The position numbers and the translations under genes were made by a program. The notes beneath the pieces were generated by a model. That model saw nothing but the letters and a program-made list of their open reading frames with translations. It was not told where the DNA came from and did not search any database. A DNA stretch of 16,611 nucleotides from Chromera velia. Its lineage: Eukaryota; Sar; Chromeraceae. Below are positions 9,869-16,611 of the stretch, piece after piece (position 1 is the first letter of the stretch; each line of letters begins with the position of its first letter). Location: contig JAHBMJ010002709.1 in NCBI GenBank assembly GCA_018398765.1, forward strand, positions 1-16,611, given 5' to 3'.

Positions 9869-10609
9869 CAGCGCCATTACCTCACGCTGCTGGTCGACCA
9901 TGATGGCCGAGAAGGCAGCCAGGTACGTCCGTTCGAGCCCGTAGTCCCATGGTTTGAAGTGGTCAGCGCCCTCAGCATCAAACTTTCTCACTGCGAGAAA
10001 AGGACCTTGCTGACAGTGGTCGGTGTCCGCCAGCTCCGAGGCAGTCCATCCACCCACGACCCAATACGTGATCGGGTAGGCAGCCACAGGGACCTCGACG
10101 CCATTGGGTGTGGCTCTGAAGTCCTTCTTGGCCGACCTTTTCTTCAACACGTCGGGGAGAGGGGTTCGGGGAATCCTTTCATAAGGATCCCTCTGCTGCC
10201 TCATCCTCTGCACTTTGTTCCGCCGGTCCCACACCTCTTGCAGTGACTGGAACCGGTACCCGCATGAACCTCCTTGGGGACCACCCCCAAGGAAGTGCTC
10301 ACAGAACTCGTTCAGGACAGCCTTGTAGTGCGGGCTGCGGTTATACACGGCTCTAGGGAGGTGGTTGAGGCCGTACCCGTCCGGCCTGTCTCCCCAGGGC
10401 TTGTGGATGATGCAGGCCTCCGGTGCCCCCACCTTGAAGGGGGTGTCCATGACCTCAACATCAACCTGCGGAATGCCCTGACGCACCCCCTCCTGGTACA
10501 TCAGGTCCATAGACAGCCTCACCCCATGTGAGATCTGCCTCTCCTCCTTTGTTTTCTCAGCCCACATGCGGTAGGCGGGAAGGACATCCTTGGGCGAAGA
10601 ACGAGGGAC

Positions 10610-11107
10610 GAAGAGGCCTGTACCAGGAGCATTGCGAATCAGCACGTCAGGAAGGTTTGGCTGATCAACCGTATGGAGGAGGCAGGGGACGACAATGTTC
10701 TTTGGAGCGCCGGAAGGGTCATGAGTCCCAAACCAGATGCCAAGAATCGCAGGACAAGAGAACACCGCCTTATCACCCAGTCCCCACGACTGGAGGGGCA
10801 TCTCCAGCTGCACCTTCCACTCAATGAAATCTTGTCCCGTGACAAGATGCTCATAGTGCCGGTGCCGCGTCTTTCTGGGAAGCCCCCCATCCGGGGGCCC
10901 GTCCCCCTCCTCCCGAACACCCCCCGTGAACAAACCCGTCCAGTCCGGGATATCCAGCCCCCCAAAGGCACGGATAAGGCTCCTCACCTTCCTCCAGGAG
11001 ATGAGGTTCCCGAACGTACAGGAGTCAATAAGGATCTTGATAACCCTGTACTCGACGAGCATAGGGTTTTTGGATCTCGCATTTCCCGAAACCTGGTAGA
11101 CCTTGAA
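10610..11107 (-). other. Aspartic protease-like domain
   Basis: [15 protein letters not shown] resembles the flap-preceding active-site strand of retroviral-type aspartic proteases, with the catalytic Asp at 11024-11026. The usual D-S/T-G triplet reads D-S-C here, so the conserved Gly is replaced by Cys (codon at 11018-11020). It follows the zinc knuckles and precedes integrase, as expected for the protease of a copia polyprotein. The far end of the domain is uncertain; [10 protein letters not shown] (residues 489-498) could belong to it. Confidence 0.6.
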
Positions 11108-12085
11108 CTTCTCCGGAAACCCAGTCCGTCGCTGGGTCCTGTTAGGGTCGTTCATCAGTTCACTCTCGTACTGGGAGACCGTATAGACAGCAGACTTCGA
11201 ACCAGAGGGCACCGCTCCCATGGTGGTCTCGTCCTCCGGTCCCCGTGTGCGAGAGATGGACTCAGAGAGATGGGAGTCCTGCTCCTCCATCATATCCTTG
11301 ATGCGCTGGACTCCTCCTGCAGTGAACTCTGACTGGAAGGCTTGCATGACCATCATGTAAGTCTCCAAACCTGCAGGGAAGATAGCCCACCCCATACGTT
11401 CTAAGCCTGTCCGTTTAGGCTCGTCGGACAAGATCGTTTGCCAGGCTCCACGGACTCCTTCTCTCCATACATCGACCCCCGTGTGGTTCCCAACAGGATC
11501 CCAGGCAGACAGACGCTTCATAGCCCCATCATACCACACGTGGAAGGTCGTTGTGTCGTAGTCGGGCGAGTACTTGGCTCCTGGCTCATAGCACAAAGGA
11601 AGGCCAAGGCGGTCTGCAAAGCGGACCTTTCCGAGAGACCCCTCCCCGTGAGTGGTCTTCTCCTCACCCTTGGACGCATGGATGGTCAGGTCGAATGAGT
11701 CCCTTTGCCCACGTGAGACGCCACCCATCACTACAACATCATCATCATCGTCCTGATCCCCAGGACCGACAGTCTGCGAGGACACAGGAGGGACACTACC
11801 CCCCCGCTGCGCCTGTCCGGAGTCTGAGTTCTTCTTTTCGAAGTTCTCATTATTGAAGCTGCCGGGAAAAAGGGTGCGCCCACCACGGCCGTGACCCCCA
11901 CCACCTCCTCTTCTCCCTGAGCCGCCCCTACGACCAGGATAGGGAGACCCTCGACGGTCTCCGGAGCCGCCTCCACGGCCTCCTCCTCCCGGAGGACCCT
12001 TAGGGCGGCCCCCCGAGCCGCCCTTGTCCTGCCCGGTCTTGTCCATCTGCTTCATCATCCACCGCTTCTTTGTGTTCTCATCAGG

Positions 12086-12208
12086 GCAGTTGTTGGGAGC
12101 ATGGCTCATCGTTCTACATGATGGGCAGCCGTTCTTCTTCCGAATCTAAGGACAGGCCCCATGGCCCCCCCACTCTGCATGTCCGTCCGGACGGTTGCAT
12201 CTCAGGCA
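12086..12208 (-). other. Two zinc-knuckle-like clusters of the nucleocapsid
   Basis: The first cluster (12208-12152) is CLRC, then H at 12179-12181, H at 12161-12163 and C at 12152-12154, a noncanonical C-x2-C-x5-H-x8-C or C-x2-C-x11-H-x2-C arrangement. The second (12127-12086) is [14 protein letters not shown], an exact C-x2-C-x4-H-x4-C retroviral-type knuckle. They lie in one frame and are separated by a TAG at 12146-12148. Such knuckles bind and package the element RNA. Confidence 0.8.
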
Positions 12209-12376
12209 CTGCCTATCGCGGTACCCGTGGGGAAGGCTCTTCCTGCTGGCAGGATCCCAACACGCTTTGTCCCACAGAGACCCAAACTCTCCATCCCACT
12301 GACCGGGTTTGATAGGAGTTTCTTCAGGTCCCGCCATCGTCCCGATGAACGCATCCGACCCGGATCCGTCCCGGTG
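12146..12376 (-). pseudogene. gag C-terminal segment with first zinc cluster
   Basis: This short open piece lies between a TGA (12377-12379) and a TAG (12146-12148), in the same frame as the capsid-like part upstream and the protease/integrase part downstream. It contains QWDGEFGSLWDKACWDPA and then the first Cys/His cluster. The two stops isolate it, and gag and pol would otherwise be continuous here in one frame. If the TGA were the natural end of gag, the knuckles would belong to pol; decay of a single gag-pol frame is the simpler reading. Confidence 0.65.
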
Positions 12377-13528
12377 TCAGACACCATATCGATCGAGAAC
12401 GGGGTTCCTGTTGGAGCCCCTGGGGTTGATAACGGCCTGAGTGGGAGGACGGTCCTTTCCTTCCACCCCCTTGTCATTGTATCTACTGGAGGGAGCAGAG
12501 GAATTGGACCCAGGAGAGCGTCCCCGATTGGAGCTCCCCCTGCCATCCTCCTTACCGAAACCCCCTCCTGTACTGCCCTGCCTTCTGCGATCAGAGTTGC
12601 CCCTGCCCTTCCCGCCAGAGTCAGGGGTCTTTCCTCCTGAGGGTTTCCCTCCCTTTGCCTTGGAAGGAGACTTCCTCTGCGGGACTCCTCCAGGCCCTAC
12701 AAATGCCACGAATAGAACCTTTGGGATGATACCCCCCCGCGAGGCACCCCCTGAGTCCCTGACCCCGAAGGTTGCCGCCTTCTGTTCCCACTCTCTCTTC
12801 AAGTCCTCGATGAGAGCTCCCTTAACCAGGCCCCGGTCCCAAGCATCCCCGAGAAACTTATTGAAGGTCTCTGCCTGGGCAGCGATGGCGTGGATCTCCT
12901 TAGTGATCTCCACTTCGCTGGTGAGGTCCACCGGGTTCTGCCTCTCCTGCCACCTCATGATGAGGTCGTTTGGCAGGTGTGCCGTCAGGAGCCCGAACCT
13001 GTACTTCACGCCAAGCTCGTGGACGATGTTCTCCTCAACCAAATGGTTCAGAAGACGCTTGTGATGTACCAGCAGCTCTGTGTAGGTACCGAACCGACAT
13101 GGCTTGCAGGCAATCCTCTTGTACTCCAGGACGAGAGCAGAGGTTGAGTACTGGATCGTCTTGAAAAAGTGCGCAAAGATCATCGCCACGACCTTATCTC
13201 GCATCTCCACAAAGGTCCTCAGGACCGATGTCAAGATCTCCTCCAGGGTGTAGGCGATGAGAGGATCCTCAGAGTCACACTTGGGCCTCCCCTGAGTTCC
13301 ACTCGACTCCCTGACTCCCAGGAAAGAGAAGATGTCAGGAGCACCCGGAGCCCCGACATCACCAGTACGCATCCCCCCACCTACAGACACCATCGCAGGA
13401 TCAGGGGGAGACACAGCAGGATACACCCCCCCACCCGTAAGGGGGGTCATCTGAAATACCGAAGGCAGGCGACCTTCAGCAGCACCCCCAGTGATACTCT
13501 TGGCCTGGGGAGGAGTTTGTCGGCCTGC
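12377..13528 (-). pseudogene. gag capsid-like region with basic Gly/Ser-rich tail
   Basis: The frame is open from just below a TGA at 13529-13531 to the TGA at 12377-12379. Counting from a Met at 13450, residues about 65-230 are helix-prone and charged (LEEILTSVLRTFVEMRDKV, AETFNKFLGDAWDRGL, LKREWEQKAATFG) and resemble the capsid part of copia gag in composition and position. Residues about 255-335 are rich in Lys, Arg, Gly and Ser (KSPSKAKGGKPSGGK, RGSSNRGRSPGSN), suggesting RNA binding. No motif proves the capsid assignment, which rests on position between the start of gag and the zinc knuckles. The N-terminal part of gag is in another frame, with the shift inside 13450-13528. Confidence 0.7.
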
Positions 13529-14598
13529 TCATTCAGAGCAAACCCATCAGATGTCAGCTGGTCAATATGACCATGCAGGGTCGCTACCAGCGTATCCCTG
13601 TCAGCCTTCCCAGTGTCAAAGACCTCTTTCTTCTCGGCTTAGGATGCCAGCTCTGATGCGTACGCCTCCTTCCCTTCAGACCCCTCAGGGAAATTGTCCC
13701 TCCTGGGCATGCCACTCAGCACTTCATTCTCCTCCTTCTGGATCTCCAGAATTTGGAGCTTGTCAGCACCCCGTGCGGCGTCCAGACCCGATATCTGGGC
13801 CACGAGGTCCTCGTACTGCTTCCTTTTTATCTCCAGCAGGGTGGTGTCAGGTCGTACACCAACCACCTGCACCCCCCCCCTGGAACTGCTACTGCTACTG
13901 CTACGGCGGTCCCGCTTATCAGAGGCCGGACGCTGCTCACTGGACACGGGGACGGACATCTGACGGGAGGTGTCTGGTATCGCTCCTGTCTCCTCCTCCG
14001 TCTTTACTTTTATTTCTGTTGAAGCTCCCCCATGGAGCTCCCCACCTGAAGAAAACACAACAGGGCGAGATGGGGAGAGGGAGGAGGGTTCCTTCAGAGT
14101 CTGCAGGCAGAGGATCTGCTCGTTCAGAGCCTTCAACTGGGGACCAGAGATTCTCTCCTTCTCTCGGCATGAGAGAAGCTCCCTAATTTCTATGATCCTC
14201 GCCTTGCCCATTCTCAGGACATCGGTCCACTGCAGATATCTCTTCATCCACTCCGCATCGGGTGGAGAGACGGAGTCCACAATGTGTCTGTGGAAAATCC
14301 GGAGCTGCTCAGAGACTTCCGAGCTGAGGTGGGGCACCCATTCCACCACCTTCTCCAGCACTTCCACCTCGGTCCTTGCGATGTAGTGCTTAACGTTAAC
14401 CCCCACCTTGTTCCTGTTGGTGAAGGTGAGCCTGCCGCACCACTCGTCCGAGTCTCCAAGAATGGCCACAGCATCTGCATATTGCCGTACCTACTCGATG
14501 ATGTCCGCATCGTCCGTGAGGCCGAAGACGCCCACGGTCTTCGCCTCCATACCCTTGATCGCGACGCACCCATGGGGAGCGTCCTTCTTGGGACCCAT
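13447..14598 (-). pseudogene. gag N-terminal region (broken)
   Basis: The start chosen is the ATG at 14598-14596, in a strong translation-start context (ACCATGG), 94 bases downstream of the 5' LTR, with a reading frame that begins MGPKKDAPHG. A TAG at 14491-14493 stops it after 35 codons. The frame then stays open to a TAA at 13639-13641, and beyond that to a TGA at 13447-13449. Visible features are helix-rich segments (EVEVLEKVVEWVPHL, ARIIEIRELLSCREKE), a Ser run with flanking Arg/Lys, and a coiled-coil-like stretch at 13842-13714 (LLEIKRKQYEDL to LQILEIQKEENEVL). A frameshift within 13450-13528 is needed to join it to the capsid-like part. I recognise no gag family by sequence. Confidence 0.7.
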
Positions 14599-14674
14599 GG
14601 TAAGTCACCTGCAGTAGGGAATCGGGAAATTCAATACAATAAGGGGAATGTTGTTGGAATGACAACGGGAGACT
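14599..14674 (-). other. Leader between primer-binding site and gag
   Basis: This short untranslated leader lies between the primer-binding site and the gag ATG. I see no ORF or strong structure in it. The last bases before the ATG give the favourable start context. Confidence 0.6.
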
Positions 14675-14692
14675 CCCTCAGTGACGGCGCCA
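14675..14692 (-). promoter_or_regulatory. Primer-binding site, TGGCGCCG type
   Basis: Directly downstream of the 5' LTR, and overlapping its last base, the minus strand reads TGGCGCCGTCACTGAGGG. TGG pairs with the CCA end of a tRNA. The implied primer has discriminator base G and acceptor 3' strand TGACGGC. Most copia elements use initiator tRNA-Met (TGGTATCAGAGC), which this does not match. The opening TGGCGCCG resembles tRNA-Asp-type sites of some plant Ty3 elements, but the rest differs, so the tRNA cannot be named. Confidence 0.65.
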
Positions 14693-15439
14693 GTGAAAAG
14701 TAGAGTCTCACCTCTCTTGAGATTCCTCCAGTGGAATCCTATAGGCCCTCCCGTATCGATCCTCTAACTATGCAGAGGACTCCTCAAACTGCTATACTCT
14801 CGAATTCCTGGCCCTTTCCTATTAGAGGACCACAGCGAATACGTTTCCGTGACGTATTCGTCTAGACTGATACAGATAATCCGAAATAAATATCTGATCA
14901 GCCTCTTCACCAGACAGAAAATCTATGAACTCCCACAGTCTACAGTACGTTCCTGCTGGTAGCCTTGTGCATTACTCAGAGCATAAGAGAACCACAGAAA
15001 GACATAGAGCACAGTACAGATCCTACACATGAAGTTCTGTCAATCCCTAGGCCAAGTCTCTCATTCAGACGGACGGTAACCGCCGTGCACGTCTGTCTGG
15101 CTGTCTGGAAATTAATTGGGGACCGGAATTAATTCTGAAGCCTCTGATAGCATAACCGCACCATCGGCCTATTTAAATCCCATATGAAGCCCCGGAGCAT
15201 ACACCACCATGGTGAGTGCCTCGGGTGTTTTTCTAACGCCAAAGTGCATGCAGGCCATACCATAGAACTCATAACATGCACACCTCTGTCGCATGCGCCC
15301 CGCCACCCCATGTAGACGGGCCGCTGCGTGCGCGTCGCTCCTTTCTCTGGCTCGGGGCGAAGGGACGAATGGAAATGCCGGGACCGGAATTCACCCTCCG
15401 CGAATCCGACCAGAAACGGGACCGTCGTTTACTTTCACA
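14692..15439 (-). repeat. 5' LTR (right LTR)
   Basis: The 748-bp repeat is homologous to 287-1035. In element orientation it begins TGTGAAAGTAAACG and ends CTTTTCACT. It should hold the promoter; a TATA-like sequence is listed separately. Compared with the other LTR it has several CpA-to-TpA or TpG-to-TpA differences. The outer end is fixed by the aatag duplication that follows at 15440-15444. Confidence 0.92.
15170..15178 (-). promoter_or_regulatory. Candidate TATA box of 5' LTR
   Basis: On the minus strand the sequence ATTTAAATAGG lies about 260 bases into the LTR, where the U3 promoter of a retrotransposon is expected. It is unchanged in the other LTR (769-777) although nearby bases differ. 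Transcription would then begin some 25-30 bases downstream, inside the LTR. Confidence 0.4.
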
Positions 15440-15444
15440 AATAG
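15440..15444. repeat. Target site duplication (right copy), aatag
   Basis: This is an exact copy of 282-286, directly outside the 5' LTR. Confidence 0.75.
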
Positions 15445-15449
15445 ACATG

Positions 15450-15476
15450 TCGAGATTTTTTTTTTTCTTTTTTTTA
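15450..15476 (+). repeat. 27-bp direct repeat, copy 1
   Basis: The sequence tcgaga followed by a T-rich tract is identical to 15600-15626, exactly 150 bases downstream. Copy 1 lies just outside the retrotransposon; copy 2 runs into host arm B'. The tract is low in complexity, but tcgaga at its edge and the interrupting C are shared at the same positions. Confidence 0.7.
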
Positions 15477-15599
15477 GTCTGGTGGTTAAAAGTCCAAGCA
15501 AACTTAGCAAAGGTAGGTTTTGTAGTTAGATATGTTTTTGTTATATGTTTGGCACTTCCAATAAAATAATAATAAAAAAAATAAAAAAGATTAGGCTTC

Positions 15600-15626
15600 T
15601 CGAGATTTTTTTTTTTCTTTTTTTTA
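15600..15626 (+). repeat. 27-bp direct repeat, copy 2
   Basis: This is identical to 15450-15476. It continues into aatcactgtgtgtcgcctag, which is the inverted arm B', so the direct and inverted repeats belong to one host structure. Confidence 0.7.
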
Positions 15627-15646
15627 ATCACTGTGTGTCGCCTAGT
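15621..15646 (-). repeat. Host inverted-repeat arm B' (right)
   Basis: This is the reverse complement of the left arm at 248-271, with two mismatches and a 1-base indel. It shares the ctaggcgac core with arm A. Confidence 0.75.
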
Positions 15647-15952
15647 TTGGGGATAACATTGGATCAAGCTCCCTTCTTTGAAAGTTTTAGAGCCAGCGTA
15701 GTTACTAGTATGATACTAGGGCTGTATTGGCCCATCTTTGCCTATATAACTACTATTGAAACCAACATATCCAATTTGAGACCCCTAGGGTCGTTTGCGG
15801 TGTATAAAAAACATATTTTCACAAGATTAATAGCAAATAGATATAGAATAGCCTTAACACAATAACAAAATAAAACCATTTTAAAAACAATTTAATTAAA
15901 AGTATTGTTTCCTTCTTTGCTCTATCTCTTTGATTTTTTTTATCACTTGAAG

Positions 15953-15983
15953 TTTATTCAATAATTTTGTCGTCTAGGGTGTG
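15953..15983 (-). repeat. Host inverted-repeat arm A' (right)
   Basis: This is the reverse complement of 184-214 with one mismatch (gtcgtctag here against gtcgcctag expected). It is the outermost pairing found across the retrotransposon. Confidence 0.8.
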
Positions 15984-16223
15984 AAGGCAAAAATTGACAT
16001 TTCTCATGTTTTAATTTTTCACTTTGTTTTCACAGTCAATTTAAACAGTACAATAACACCGAGAAAGTCGTTTTTCTGTCATGTAATACATCTTGTATTA
16101 CATTTTCTCTACTGTCAAAACAATCTTTTGTTCTCTTTATTTTATAGATGTAATGCAACACTTAAGGTGCAATACAGTGTTTATGCAGAGAAAGCGATGA
16201 ATTCACAAACACAACAACAAAAA

Positions 16224-16251
16224 ACCCTAGAAGAACAAAATTAATAGAATA
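16224..16251 (+). repeat. Diverged direct copy of arm A
   Basis: The sequence accctag, followed by aagaacaaaattaatagaat, aligns with 187-212 (accctaggcgac, then aaaattattgaata) allowing a small gap. This suggests a further, older copy of the same host repeat in direct orientation. Confidence 0.45.
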
Positions 16252-16328
16252 CACTAAAACACTATAACATTATGTTTTCTTTTAAAGCAAAACTACATTA
16301 AAAAACAAAAGCTGTGTAGTACTTTTAT

Positions 16329-16365
16329 AGAATAATTGTGATCGTGTTTTCTAGGGTGTAAACGA
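16329..16365 (-). repeat. Diverged inverted copy of arm A
   Basis: On the minus strand tcgtttacaccctag matches 178-193 (tcgttgcacaccctag) with one mismatch and one gap. It is followed by sequence ending cacaattattctata, similar to the rest of arm A. With the copy at 16224 it may form a second inverted pair about 100 bases long. Confidence 0.45.
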
Positions 16366-16611
16366 TTTTTTCTAAAAACAATATATTTTTTACATAATGA
16401 AAGTTTTAAAATTTTTATTCACTTTTGACTAATTATGAAACAAATGATAAAAAGCACCATGAGTCTTCTTGATAATAATTAGCTTAACTGTTCTTGTTGT
16501 ACAGTCAGTCAAAGGTAGATGATGCACAAAGAGTTTTGTTCAGATTTCTTATTATCTCGATCTCACATTTTTTGTGTATAATATAATTTTCTTCTCTACC
16601 TACACCAGCAA

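Larger units (their letters stand above)
8780..12145 (-). pseudogene. pol N-terminal part: zinc knuckle, RGG, protease, integrase
   Basis: The longest uninterrupted frame of the element runs from the TAG at 12146-12148 to the TAG at 8780-8782. Numbering from the Met at 12109, it holds a CCHC knuckle that straddles the Met, an RGG/Gly-rich segment at about 32-78 (nucleic-acid binding by composition), an Asp run at 120-124 and a protease-like LIDSC motif at 360-364. About 250 unassigned residues follow (including [10 protein letters not shown] and [10 protein letters not shown]), and then integrase from 748 to the end. The polyprotein would be cut by the protease into capsid, protease, integrase and RT/RNase H. 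The Met at 12109 lies inside the zinc knuckle and is not a natural start; the upstream gag frame is the same frame. Confidence 0.88.
15445..16611. other. AT-rich host flank with repeats, no gene seen
   Basis: This is AT-rich host DNA. Short open frames exist (for example 15981-16244 on the plus strand, 87 codons) but show no domain, and random AT-rich DNA of this kind gives such frames. The region holds the right halves of the host inverted repeats, a 27-bp direct repeat and further diverged copies of the accctag-type arm, listed separately. The part around 15655-15860 is less AT-rich and could be an old exon or element fragment, but I cannot identify it. Confidence 0.65.

Noticed and set aside
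15545-15865. A 106-codon plus-strand frame in the right flank
   Set aside because: It runs through the T-tract repeat and inverted-repeat arm B', so it is not a credible gene.
15981-16244. An 87-codon plus-strand frame in the right flank as a host gene
   Set aside because: It is AT-rich, has no domain or start context, and overlaps the edge of a host repeat arm.

Overview
This window is eukaryotic. One very large LTR retrotransposon on the minus strand fills 287-15439 (about 15.15 kb). It sits in AT-rich host DNA (1-286 and 15440-16611) in which I see no convincing host gene. Near-identical LTRs lie at 287-1035 and 14692-15439, flanked by a 5-bp target duplication (aatag at 282-286 and 15440-15444). 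The element is much more GC-rich than its flanks. The host lineage cannot be named from this sequence. An AT-rich protist, alga, invertebrate or fungus would all fit, and nothing is bacterial. Read on the minus strand, from high to low coordinates, the layout is: 5' LTR (15439-14692); a primer-binding site starting TGGCGCC (14692-14675); a short leader; a gag-like region (14598 to about 12380) with coiled-coil-like and capsid-like helical parts and a basic Gly/Ser-rich tail; two zinc-knuckle-like Cys/His clusters (12208-12086); an RGG-rich segment; an aspartic protease-like motif (about 11026); integrase with HHCC and D,D,E residues (about 9868-9079); a long unassigned coding tract of about 3.4 kb (about 8900-5500); reverse transcriptase (about 5484-4204); RNase H (about 4258-3755); 2.7 kb with no recognisable gene (3754-1047); a weak purine tract; and the 3' LTR (1035-287). 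Integrase before reverse transcriptase is the Ty1/copia (Pseudoviridae) order. The copy is dead. Ten in-frame stop codons (nine TAA/TAG, one TGA) and at least four frameshifts interrupt what would otherwise be a gag-pol reading path. One stop lies in the RT active-site box and one in RNase H. The two LTRs differ at about 36 positions by hand count (about 95% identical), almost all transitions and many of CpA/TpG to TpA type. That amount of divergence predicts roughly the number of nonsense codons seen, so ordinary decay explains them, although a UAR=Gln code was considered. The host flanks carry their own structure: a 31-bp arm at 184-214 recurs inverted at 15953-15983, and a second arm at 248-271 recurs inverted at 15621-15646. 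The retrotransposon therefore seems to have landed inside an older AT-rich inverted-repeat element, next to an A tract. The most interesting features are the element's size, the large uncharacterised module between integrase and RT (zinc-binding-like cluster, basic NLS-like patch, acidic/Ser-rich tail), the unassigned 2.7 kb before the 3' LTR, and the non-initiator-Met primer-binding site.
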